Below are positions 1-6,754 of a stretch of DNA of 8,771 nucleotides, one piece after another. The stretch is from Chitinophagaceae bacterium. GTDB lineage: Bacteria > Bacteroidota > Bacteroidia > Chitinophagales > Chitinophagaceae. Within the stretch, counting starts at the first letter, position 1; every line of letters begins with the position of its first letter. Under the pieces are notes generated by a model. It was not told the origin of the DNA and ran no database searches. It saw only the letters and a program-made list of their open reading frames with translations. The position numbers were made by a program, and so were the translations under genes. The DNA lies in NCBI GenBank assembly GCA_003526435.1, contig DPWF01000263.1:1-8771 (forward strand). The letters are read 5' to 3'.

Positions 1-953
1 TAAGGAATCTGATAGGCTTTCGCAATAAATGGCGTGGTACGCGAAGCCCTTGGATTCGCTTCAATCACAAATACCTTACCATCTTTAATGGCAAACTGAA
101 TATTGATCAGTCCCTTAATATTGAGCGCCCTCGCAATTTTCTCACTGTAATATTCCATGGTTTCAACAATCAGTGGAGTGAGGTTGAAAGCAGGCAGCAC
201 CGCATTACTGTCGCCACTATGAATACCTGCGGGCTCAATATGCTCCATCACACCCATGATATGGAAGTTTTCACCATCAAAAATGGCATCAACTTCTGCT
301 TCCTGGCAGCGATCCAGGAAATGGTCGATCAGAATGGTATTGCCCGGAATATGTTTTAATAAACTGATCACCGCTTTTTCTACTTCCTCATCATTAATTA
401 CAATACGCATACGCTGACCACCCAATACATAGCTCGGACGAACCAATACAGGATATCCTACTTTATTGGCCACTTCAATGGCTTCTTCGGCGGTGTAGGC
501 TGTACCATATTCAGGGTAGGGGATATTCAGCTCTTTCAGCAAATCACTGAAGCGGCCACGATCTTCGGCAATATCCATACTATCGAAAGAGGTGCCTATG
601 ATGCGAATTCCTTTCTGATGCAGTCTTTTCGCCAGCTTTAATGCAGTCTGACCACCGAGCTGAACAATTACGCCTTCGGGTTTTTCCAGTTCAATGATTT
701 CCCAGAGATGTTCCCAGAAAACGGGCTCGAAATAGAGTTTATCGGCCATATCGAAATCGGTCGATACGGTTTCGGGGTTACAGTTTACCATAATGGCTTC
801 GTAACCACATTCTTTAATGGCCAAAAGACCATGTACACAGCAATAATCAAACTCGATGCCCTGACCGATCCGGTTGGGACCACTTCCCAGGACAACAATT
901 TTTTTCTTCTTAGATGGAACTGACTCGTTTGATGATAAGGTAGGATAGTTCAT
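1..953 (-). CDS. carB: Carbamoyl-phosphate synthase large subunit, stand-alone C-terminal (carbamoyl-phosphate) half; 3' end outside window
   Basis: In the full enzyme this half uses the second ATP to phosphorylate carbamate, giving carbamoyl phosphate for pyrimidine and arginine synthesis in the cytoplasm. The first 317 codons are visible. The nucleotide-binding start motif GSGPNRIGQGIEFDY lies at residues 23-37, ATP-grasp RPSYVLGG at 172-179, GDSNAVLP near 247-254, INIQFA at 283-288, and the metal-binding EANPRASRT at 298-306. All match the second half of E. coli CarB (residues after about 550), not the first. Translation begins at ATG 953-951; the frame has a TGA about 60 bases upstream, so it does not extend into an N-terminal half. 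The first residues (NYPTLSSNESVPS) still resemble the linker before the second half in full-length CarB. The genes upstream are unrelated. It may be a natural split carB2 gene or a rearranged copy. Family assignment is certain; functional status is not. Confidence 0.93.
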   Translation of the reverse strand, partial: MNYPTLSSNESVPSKKKKIVVLGSGPNRIGQGIEFDYCCVHGLLAIKECGYEAIMVNCNPETVSTDFDMADKLYFEPVFWEHLWEIIELEKPEGVIVQLGGQTALKLAKRLHQKGIRIIGTSFDSMDIAEDRGRFSDLLKELNIPYPEYGTAYTAEEAIEVANKVGYPVLVRPSYVLGGQRMRIVINDEEVEKAVISLLKHIPGNTILIDHFLDRCQEAEVDAIFDGENFHIMGVMEHIEPAGIHSGDSNAVLPAFNLTPLIVETMEYYSEKIARALNIKGLINIQFAIKDGKVFVIEANPRASRTTPFIAKAYQIP

Positions 954-968
954 TAGCGACAAATTGCG

Positions 969-976
969 CAAAAATA
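969..976 (-). promoter_or_regulatory. Possible -7 element for the carB half gene
   Basis: Read on the minus strand this is TATTTTTG, an exact match to the Bacteroidota -7 consensus TAnnTTTG, ending 15 bases before the ATG at 953. No TTG-type -33 element lies at the usual spacing, and the site overlaps the T-run of the hairpin above. If real, it would give a very short leader and independent transcription of the carB half. Confidence 0.25.
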
Positions 977-1008
977 AGGGTCTGAAAGAATTTAGCCCTG
1001 TTATTTTT
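970..1008 (-). terminator. Terminator-like A/T-flanked hairpin after the sigma-factor unit
   Basis: The arm at 970-980 (AAAAATAAGGG) pairs with CCCT plus TATTTTT in 996-1008, leaving a two-base bulge and a 15-base loop. Read on the minus strand, the hairpin ends in a T-rich run, as expected of an intrinsic terminator downstream of the gene ending at 1044. The GC part of the stem is only three to four pairs, so it would be weak. The flanks are A-rich and T-rich on both sides, so it could act in either direction. Confidence 0.35.
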
Positions 1009-1043
1009 CAAATAAATGGAAAATAAACAGTCAGAACGGTTGA

Positions 1044-1262
1044 TTAATCGGCTAACTCCTCACATTCAAAGCCCGCACTCTGAAGCAAATGCTCTACCTG
1101 GCGGGGAGAAACCAGCAGATCAGCTTCAATGCGTAATATATTATCGTTATCGTGCAGGTCAACATTCCAGCGGTGAATGCCAGACATGGGATTTAATAAG
1201 CGGCCTGCATGGTGTACCAACCCCATATCTTCAAGATTGGTTTTAAAGACCAGGATATGCAT
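1044..1262 (-). CDS. Small HMA-fold-like protein without a CxxC metal site (72 aa)
   Basis: The pattern fits a beta-alpha-beta-beta-alpha-beta ferredoxin-like fold of the heavy-metal-associated type: MHILVFKTNL as first strand, a helix near 12-22, IHRWNVDL and NILRIEAD as middle strands, a helix over SPRQVEHLLQSAG, then FECEEL. The CxxC found in copper chaperones is absent; the only cysteine is in the last strand. Copper or zinc binding by the usual mechanism is therefore unlikely. The ATG at 1262 is preferred because the longer frame, to 1385, would overlap the preceding gene by 95 bases and adds a lysine-rich stretch that does not look conserved. It follows the membrane-protein gene by 28 bases and is probably the third gene of the sigma-factor unit. 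Its role is unknown. Confidence 0.75.
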   Translation of the reverse strand: MHILVFKTNLEDMGLVHHAGRLLNPMSGIHRWNVDLHDNDNILRIEADLLVSPRQVEHLLQSAGFECEELAD

Positions 1263-1290
1263 GCTAACAGTTGTTTGGTTCTTGGAAATA

Positions 1291-1644
1291 TTATTGAGAG
1301 GGGGTATCTGTATTGACAGTATTTCTCTTCCACATGTTGCATCGGTGCTTCCATTCTTCTTTGATCTTTTCTCTTTCTTCTTCACTCATGCCGGAAAATT
1401 TTTGTTCCATTTTTTCTTTCCAGCGTTTTTTGTAGTCTCCTCCCTTGCCGCGGAAGCCACCAAACAATATCTTGCTTAAAATAAGCAATCCAAGCGCCTG
1501 CCAGTAGGTTACCGTAGCAACCTGTACTACTTCTGTGAGTACCCCATTCCAGAGCAGCATTACTACCCAGGCCAGGAGCGCAAAGCAGGCAATAGCAATC
1601 ATGGTAAATCCAATGATTTTTTTGATCCAGAATTTTTTGTGCAT
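1291..1644 (-). CDS. Small two-helix membrane protein with a charged C-terminal tail, encoded next to an ECF sigma factor
   Basis: This 117-residue protein has a basic N-terminus (MHKKFWIKK), a long hydrophobic segment at about 10-32, a second at about 48-63 (WQALGLLILSKILFGG), then a strongly charged, probably helical tail at about 65-107 containing MSEEEREKIKEEW. Both termini are predicted cytoplasmic. It starts 11 bases after the sigma-factor stop codon, so the two are almost certainly co-transcribed. I recognise no named domain. Its position suggests it could hold or regulate the sigma factor at the membrane in place of a FecR-type anti-sigma factor, but no known anti-sigma domain is visible and that role is inference from context. 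Confidence 0.8.
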   Translation of the reverse strand: MHKKFWIKKIIGFTMIAIACFALLAWVVMLLWNGVLTEVVQVATVTYWQALGLLILSKILFGGFRGKGGDYKKRWKEKMEQKFSGMSEEEREKIKEEWKHRCNMWKRNTVNTDTPSQ

Positions 1645-1655
1645 TGTATAATAAT

Positions 1656-2204
1656 TTAAGATTGATTCAATAATTCGTCCCTCAGGCTGCCTAATCTTTC
1701 ACGCAGGTGTAATACTGCGTATCGTTTACGGCTGATTAAGGTATTTACGGTTTCACCGGTTTGTTCTGCAATATCTTTAAAAGGAATGCCTTCAATTTCA
1801 TTCAATACAAAAGCTTCACGTTGTGGTGTTGGTAACTCATTCAATGCTGTATATAAAGCATCCCAGAAAATGGACCTGATATAATCAGTTTCAGGGTTAT
1901 TCTTGTCATCAAAAAACAGGTCAGACCATTCAAAACCTTCGTCTCCATTCGTCTGGTAAATATCTTCTAGTAACTCGGGTTTTTTCTTTCTTTGTTTGTC
2001 TGTGATTTTGTTGCGTGTAACGGTAAATAACCAACTGGTAAGCTGTTCAATGGGTTTGGTATTACCCATGAACTGGTAGAACACATCCTGCAATATATCT
2101 TCAGCATCGGCCTCACTGTTTACCCGCTTGCGGATAAAGCCCATCAGCCTTTTGCTATAGGTATTAATGACCTCCGTGATATGCTTGCCGCGTGAGTCGC
2201 TCAT
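1656..2204 (-). CDS. ECF-family RNA polymerase sigma factor
   Basis: An extracytoplasmic-function sigma factor that directs core RNA polymerase to a specific promoter set. Region 2 covers roughly residues 8-73, with the signature DAEDILQDVFYQF at 33-45 and SWLFTVTRNKITDKQRKK at about 57-74. Region 4 is the helix-turn-helix near the C-terminus: LPTPQREAFVLNEIEG, then IPFKDIAEQTGETVNTLISR at about 140-159. The acidic linker between them is long (about 75-110). ATG 2204 is chosen because it leaves the usual short lead before region 2 and has an AGG five bases upstream; ATG 2234 is an alternative, and TTG 2255 is the longest possibility. It lies downstream of the sulfatase on the same strand, so read-through from that gene is possible, but no clear promoter was found. 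It heads the unit with the two small genes that follow. Confidence 0.93.
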   Translation of the reverse strand: MSDSRGKHITEVINTYSKRLMGFIRKRVNSEADAEDILQDVFYQFMGNTKPIEQLTSWLFTVTRNKITDKQRKKKPELLEDIYQTNGDEGFEWSDLFFDDKNNPETDYIRSIFWDALYTALNELPTPQREAFVLNEIEGIPFKDIAEQTGETVNTLISRKRYAVLHLRERLGSLRDELLNQS

Positions 2205-2326
2205 AGTAGCCTGTATCTGCCATGCCTGATCCATACAAGAAAGATTGACGAACAAGGCATTTGAATATTGTACAACAGCCTGATTTTTTGGCCGGGTGTA
2301 TCCAATTTGTCGCAGTAAAACTGTTT

Positions 2327-3877
2327 TTATTGCAGTTCTCCAGCTTTTTCATGGTCATCATAATAATCCCTGAGCCTCAATAGTTCCTTTTTCATATTCA
2401 CCAGTACATCTGCATATTTTTTATCTGCGATCAAATTTCTCTGCTCGGTGGGGTCATTTTTCAGGTCATACAATTGCCATTCATGAACGGTATAGAAATA
2501 AATCAACTTATAACGATCGGTACGTACACCCAGGTGCTGCAATACCGTATGATCGGCATTGTACTCGTAAAAATGGTAATACAAACTGTTCCTTGAAACC
2601 TTGACCCTTGTATCTTTTAATATCGGTTTCAGGCTAATACCTTGCATAGATGCGGGTATACTAATACCTGCCACATCTAAAAATGTAGGTGCATAGTCAA
2701 TATTCTGAACCATCGTATTATTTTTTGTTCGGGGCTGAATATGACCGGGCCACCTGGCCATTAAAGGTGTGCGCATGGAAATATCATACATCCATCTTTT
2801 ATCAAACCAGCCATTCTGACCCAGATAAAAACCCTGGTCGGAAGTGTATACAATCAACGTGTTTTGTGTAAGACCACTGTTGTCGAGGTAATCCAACAGT
2901 TTCCCAACACCTTCATCCACCGAAGCTGCAGTAGCAAGATAATCCTGTATATACCACTGGTATTTCAATTTGAGTAAAGCATTGCCTTGCGGACGTTGCT
3001 CCTGTAAAATTTTTCCACGAACTGCATAGATGTCTTTAATCTTTTGTCTGTCAGCAACCGGTATACGATTAAAAATGCTGTTATAATAAGCTACTTCAGC
3101 AGAGTCGGGTTTTAACCATGGTATGTCCATCAGGTATACAGGATCAACTTTCAGATCGCTGGATAATTTCATGTCGTGAAGAATGCTCATGGTCTGTAGT
3201 TTCCATGCAGATCCTTTGCCTGTGGTATCAGCATACAAAGTGGCGGGCTCAGGAAATGTTTTGTTTTTGAATGCTTCAATGTTTTTGGGCGACGGAAAGA
3301 AATAACGATGGGGCGCTTTATGGTGCAGTAGTAACAGGAATGGTTTATTTATCTCTCTTTTATGTTGTAACCAGTCAATGGCTTCGTTGGTAATTACTTC
3401 TGTGGCATAACCAGGATAGGTTGTTGTATCTCCATTCATCTGAATCAGTCTTGGCTGATAATAAAGTCCTTGTCCGGGTAATATTTTCCAGTAATCAAAA
3501 CCGGTAGGGTAAGTATGCAAATGCCATTTGCCTACAATGGCGGTTTGATAACCGTTTTGCTGAAACAGTTTTGGCATGGTTAGCTGGCTGCCATCGAAAC
3601 GGGTGCGGTTATCTTTCATGCCATTCTTGTGCGAATGTTGTCCGGTAAGTAAAGTGGCACGGGCCGGCCCGCAAATGGAATTACCTACAAATGCGCGCTG
3701 AAACAACATCCCTTCATTTGCAATACGGTCTATATTAGGTGTTGTAATAAGTTTCGATCCATATGCACTGATGGCATCTGCATCATGATCATCGCTCATG
3801 ATATAAATGATATTGGGTTTTGACTGAGCCATGCCAAGGAATGGAAAGAGCAGGCAGATGAACAGGATTTTTTTCAT
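2327..3877 (-). CDS. Secreted formylglycine-dependent sulfatase (S1 type)
   Basis: It hydrolyses sulfate esters, probably on a sulfated sugar or glycan, outside the cytoplasm. Residues 1-18 form a signal peptide (MKKILFICLLFPFLGMAQS) with a likely type I cleavage site. The sulfatase core begins at KPNIIYIMSDD, giving calcium ligands D29 and D30. The catalytic motif CGPARATLLTG starts at C69, the Cys-type residue converted to formylglycine, with R73 following. Other active-site positions include GKWHL (K117, H119), HHKAPH at 185-190 and SDQG (D347, Q348). A C-terminal DUF4976-like region follows near 445-505. The length of 516 is normal. The overall pattern resembles arylsulfatase A and N-acetylglucosamine-6-sulfatase relatives, but the substrate cannot be read from sequence. 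No formylglycine-generating or anSME maturase, SusC or SusD gene lies in this window. It is transcribed divergently from the DUF72 gene. Confidence 0.95.
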   Translation of the reverse strand: MKKILFICLLFPFLGMAQSKPNIIYIMSDDHDADAISAYGSKLITTPNIDRIANEGMLFQRAFVGNSICGPARATLLTGQHSHKNGMKDNRTRFDGSQLTMPKLFQQNGYQTAIVGKWHLHTYPTGFDYWKILPGQGLYYQPRLIQMNGDTTTYPGYATEVITNEAIDWLQHKREINKPFLLLLHHKAPHRYFFPSPKNIEAFKNKTFPEPATLYADTTGKGSAWKLQTMSILHDMKLSSDLKVDPVYLMDIPWLKPDSAEVAYYNSIFNRIPVADRQKIKDIYAVRGKILQEQRPQGNALLKLKYQWYIQDYLATAASVDEGVGKLLDYLDNSGLTQNTLIVYTSDQGFYLGQNGWFDKRWMYDISMRTPLMARWPGHIQPRTKNNTMVQNIDYAPTFLDVAGISIPASMQGISLKPILKDTRVKVSRNSLYYHFYEYNADHTVLQHLGVRTDRYKLIYFYTVHEWQLYDLKNDPTEQRNLIADKKYADVLVNMKKELLRLRDYYDDHEKAGELQ

Positions 3878-3920
3878 ATGGCGTTTACATTATCGGTCAG
3901 CAATTGCAGTACAAACCTGT

Positions 3921-3937
3921 TAGCTTTGTATACAAAG
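3921..3937. promoter_or_regulatory. Palindrome and -7 element in the sulfatase/DUF72 divergent gap
   Basis: A perfect 14-bp palindrome, CTTTGTATACAAAG, lies at 3924-3937. It overlaps TAGCTTTG at 3921-3928, an exact TAnnTTTG -7 match pointing at the DUF72 gene, whose ATG is 16 bases further on. The opposite strand reads TGACTTTG, one mismatch from the same consensus, pointing at the sulfatase. The site may be a two-way promoter core, an operator, or both. No -33 element sits at the usual distance on the plus strand. Confidence 0.45.
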
Positions 3938-3944
3938 TCATTCT

Positions 3945-4853
3945 ATGGAATTTGGCCGTGTACCGGAAGCAGCATTGAATACGATTGATTTTGCGCTTCC
4001 TCCAGAACCCGTATTCAATCAACAGGTATTGAAAGGTAAGAAACAAAACGAACCTAAGCTGTACCTCGGTTGTGCAAAATGGGGAAGAACCGAATGGGTA
4101 GGTAAAATATATCCACCTAAAACCAAAGAAAAAGATTTTCTGGAGCATTATGTAAAGCATTACAACAGTATAGAGTTAAATGCTACACATTATAAAGTGT
4201 ATGGCGCAGCCGGAATTGCCAAATGGGCAGAGAAGGCAAAAGGAAAAGATTTTAAGTTCTGTCCCAAAATGTACCAGGGTGTTACACATCGGGGAAGTTT
4301 AAAAGGGAAAGACTTTATTACCACTGAATTTCTGCGTGGCATCGTTGCTTTTGAAGAACACCTGGGGCCTGTGTTTGTACAGGTAAGTGATGCATTTACA
4401 CCGAAACGAAAAGAAGAGTTATTCGATTTTTTGCGATCGCTTCCTACCGATATGCAGTTTTTCCTGGAAGTGCGTCATCCCGACTGGTTTGGTAAACCCG
4501 ATGTTCAACAGGAATTATTCAATACACTGAAGGAAATGAATATGGGAGCTGTTATTACTGATACCAGCGGACGTAGAGATTGCGCACATATGCACCTTAC
4601 GGTTCCTAAAACATTGATCAGGTATGTTGGTAACAGTCTGCACCCTACAGATTATACAAGAGTAGATGAATGGATCGGCAGGATGAAGTACTGGATAGAC
4701 CAGGGAATAGAAGAGCTCTATTTTTTCATGCATATGCACGACGAAGCCTATTCACCCGAACTAACAGTATACATGGTAGATAAGCTGAACAAGTTATGCG
4801 GTCTGTCTTTGCAAAAACCCGAATTTGTTCAGCAGCAGCAAACATTGTTTTAG
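3945..4853 (+). CDS. DUF72 (YecE-like) family protein with C-terminal QQTLF
   Basis: This 302-residue protein belongs to the widespread DUF72/YecE family, a TIM-barrel-like fold whose biochemical role is not established to my knowledge. Family hallmarks: LYLGCAKWGRTEWVGKIYPP at about 39-58, YNSIELNATHYKVYG at 73-87, FKFCPKMYQGVTH at 103-115, a VFVQVSDAF stretch near 143-151, FFLEVRHPDWF near 173, and YFFMHMHDE near the end. The first 35 or so residues form an N-terminal extension. The last five residues, QQTLF (298-302), match the QxxLF pattern of peptides that dock on the bacterial sliding clamp; they follow a glutamine-rich tail and are probably exposed. The ATG at 3945 lies just downstream of the -7 element. 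The lipoprotein gene follows 64 bases later and may be co-transcribed. Confidence 0.93.
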   Translation: MEFGRVPEAALNTIDFALPPEPVFNQQVLKGKKQNEPKLYLGCAKWGRTEWVGKIYPPKTKEKDFLEHYVKHYNSIELNATHYKVYGAAGIAKWAEKAKGKDFKFCPKMYQGVTHRGSLKGKDFITTEFLRGIVAFEEHLGPVFVQVSDAFTPKRKEELFDFLRSLPTDMQFFLEVRHPDWFGKPDVQQELFNTLKEMNMGAVITDTSGRRDCAHMHLTVPKTLIRYVGNSLHPTDYTRVDEWIGRMKYWIDQGIEELYFFMHMHDEAYSPELTVYMVDKLNKLCGLSLQKPEFVQQQQTLF

Positions 4854-4917
4854 CAGGTATGACGAATATCAGTTTTTACCACACAATGGTTTCGTAATTT
4901 TAAACAAAGCATTTGTT

Positions 4918-5469
4918 ATGAAAAAACTGATCATATTATTGTTCATCACCGTTTTGTTTACGCATTGCTCTTCTGTTCGGGTATTTAATACAGAAGCGGC
5001 TACAGATGCAGAACCCGGGAAGTATAAAACATTTGGTTTTTATGAGGTAAAAGCATCGGGAGATACCATTCCCCGCAATTTTGATGAACGTTTGGCTATA
5101 TTGAAGAAAGCCATTCAAGCAGAAATGGAAAAGAAAGGGTATCGTTTCGCAGGTTCCGGCCCGGATCTGCTGATCAATATTGGTATTGTAGTTAAGCAGG
5201 AAATACAAACAAGACAAACCAACTGGCAGAATGATGGACGCTTTACCTATATGGGTCAGCGTAATTATAGCTGGAAAAGTGAAGAAGTGGAAGTAGGACG
5301 CTACAGGGATGGCACGCTTACCCTCCATATTATTGAAGCGGTAAGACATAAGATGATCTGGAAAGGTTCAATTGAAGGAGTGGTGCCTGAAAAAATAGAC
5401 CCCACAGGTAAAACCGCAGGACAGGCTTTGCAGAAATTATTTGCGGAATATCCATTTACTGCTAATTAA
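4918..5469 (+). CDS. DUF4136-like outer-membrane or periplasmic lipoprotein
   Basis: A 183-residue lipoprotein precursor. MKKLIILLFITVLFTHCSS is a type II signal peptide with the acylated cysteine at C17; His at -1 is unusual for a lipobox. The mature part begins with SSVRVF and KYKTFGFYE, and contains LDERLAILKKAI-like and AEMEKKGYRF segments, then DLLINIGIVVKQEI, GTLTLHIIEA and KMIWKGSIEGVV. This order (short strand, helix, long central strand, then a strand with WxG) is typical of Bacteroidota DUF4136 proteins, whose function is unknown. ATG 4918 is chosen because it opens the signal peptide; the frame extends upstream to 4825 but would overlap the DUF72 gene. The stop codon ends at 5469, directly against the stop of the convergent umuC, leaving no room for a separate terminator. 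Confidence 0.88.
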   Translation: MKKLIILLFITVLFTHCSSVRVFNTEAATDAEPGKYKTFGFYEVKASGDTIPRNFDERLAILKKAIQAEMEKKGYRFAGSGPDLLINIGIVVKQEIQTRQTNWQNDGRFTYMGQRNYSWKSEEVEVGRYRDGTLTLHIIEAVRHKMIWKGSIEGVVPEKIDPTGKTAGQALQKLFAEYPFTAN

Positions 5470-6750
5470 TTATCGAACCATACACAATTCATCCCACCGG
5501 GTGGTATAACGTGGGCTGCGTAATTCCTGACGCATTTTCCAGTTGCGTGTGGTACCGGAGGAAGCGAATTTGAGTACATCATCGCGCATAGCAAAATTTA
5601 CGTTGTCGATGGTATCCATGAGTAAACGATGGTTATTTTCTTCCGGCTTTTTAAACAGGTTGCCTTGTACCGAAGTATCGGGTACGATGCCACTTAACAT
5701 AACACCTGCTTTTTTATAGATGCGCCCTTTTTCATACAATCGTTCTGTTAATTCAAGTGCAGGTTTAATGAGTTCCTGCGTAAACGAAGTGGCCATAGGT
5801 AATTTTATATAACTGCTCACAGTAGGCCCATGCCTGAAATAAGTAGTATGCGAATCTTCTTTCGGCACTACAAATACGCTGATGATATTGGCGGCGCTGT
5901 ATTGCCTTCTCAGTTTTTCTGCGGCTCTTGAAGTATAGGTGGCTACCGCTTCTTTAATGTCTTTCAAATCGGTAACGGGTGAACCAAACATACGGGTAGT
6001 GACAATCATTTTTTTTCTCAGTCTTTCATCTTCCATATCAGAACTGATCAATCCTTTTAGTTCTCTTACCAAACGCACTCCTGTTACACCTCCTAATTTT
6101 TTCTGTGCCCAGCCGATATCTTTAATACTGAGATCGTAAGCAGTATGAATATTCAGTTTTTTCAGTTTTTCTGCATACTGGTACCCTACACCCCAAACAT
6201 CATCGACCGGCGTTTTATGCAATGCCTGTTCAATTTTTCGTTTGCTGTCGAGTACCAATACGCAATTGGTGACTTGTTTATGTTTTTTCGCCAACCTGTT
6301 GGCTACTTTACTCAATACTTTGGTAGGAGCTACGCCAATAGAAACAGCAATACCTGTCCACTGTTCTACTGTACGGCGGATATGTTGTGCAAATGCAACG
6401 AGTTCCTGCGGAGGAATATGATCGAGGTTTAAAAAAGCCTCATCAACCGAGTACACTTCAACACTATTTGGAGGAAGTAACACACGTAATGTTTCCATTA
6501 CCCGCCAGCTCAGGTCGCCGTACAGATTGTAGTTGGAAGAAAAAGTAGCCACATTGTATTTTTCGATCAATGGCTTAGCCTTGAAATAAGGCCCGGCCAT
6601 TTCTACGCCCAGTGTTTTGGCTTCGTCGCTGCGGGAGATGATACAGCCGTCGTTATTGCTTAATACTACAACAGGTTGTAGCATTAGTTCCGGCCGAAAC
6701 AGGCGTTCGCAGGAACAGTAAAAACTATTACAGTCAACAATGGCACGCAT
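5470..6750 (-). CDS. umuC: Y-family translesion DNA polymerase V catalytic subunit UmuC
   Basis: UmuC copies past damaged template bases as the catalytic part of DNA polymerase V. It is 426 residues long, like E. coli UmuC. The palm residues are intact: D6 in VDCNSFYCSCE and D103/E104 in YSVDEAF. SNNDGCIISRS at 31-41, NYNLYGDLS at 73-81 and the helix-hairpin-helix region around VWGVGYQYAEKL (185-196) are family signatures. The little-finger domain occupies about 245-355, followed by QGNLF at 362-366, which matches the sliding-clamp-binding motif at the same place as QLNLF in E. coli UmuC. ATG 6750 is chosen because the conserved N-terminus starts with MRAIVDCNS; an upstream extension to 6807 would run inside umuD. 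It begins 4 bases after the umuD stop, so the two form a tight operon, probably translationally coupled. Confidence 0.97.
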   Translation of the reverse strand: MRAIVDCNSFYCSCERLFRPELMLQPVVVLSNNDGCIISRSDEAKTLGVEMAGPYFKAKPLIEKYNVATFSSNYNLYGDLSWRVMETLRVLLPPNSVEVYSVDEAFLNLDHIPPQELVAFAQHIRRTVEQWTGIAVSIGVAPTKVLSKVANRLAKKHKQVTNCVLVLDSKRKIEQALHKTPVDDVWGVGYQYAEKLKKLNIHTAYDLSIKDIGWAQKKLGGVTGVRLVRELKGLISSDMEDERLRKKMIVTTRMFGSPVTDLKDIKEAVATYTSRAAEKLRRQYSAANIISVFVVPKEDSHTTYFRHGPTVSSYIKLPMATSFTQELIKPALELTERLYEKGRIYKKAGVMLSGIVPDTSVQGNLFKKPEENNHRLLMDTIDNVNFAMRDDVLKFASSGTTRNWKMRQELRSPRYTTRWDELCMVR

Positions 6751-6754
6751 TGGG

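Noticed and set aside
1263..1385. N-terminal extension of the HMA-like protein to an ATG at 1385
   Set aside because: It would overlap the membrane-protein gene by 95 bases in another frame; the recognisable fold starts at the ATG at 1262.
1177..1479. A 100-residue hydrophobic plus-strand open frame
   Set aside because: It is the antisense shadow of the membrane-protein gene and its neighbour; no coherent domain or start signal.
2205..2361. Short minus-strand frame between the sulfatase and the sigma gene, and a TTG start for the sigma factor at 2255
   Set aside because: The short frame overlaps both real genes and has no features; the TTG start adds residues outside sigma region 2.
4936..5349. 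A 137-residue minus-strand open frame inside the lipoprotein gene
   Set aside because: It lies wholly antisense to a well-supported lipoprotein and has no family features.
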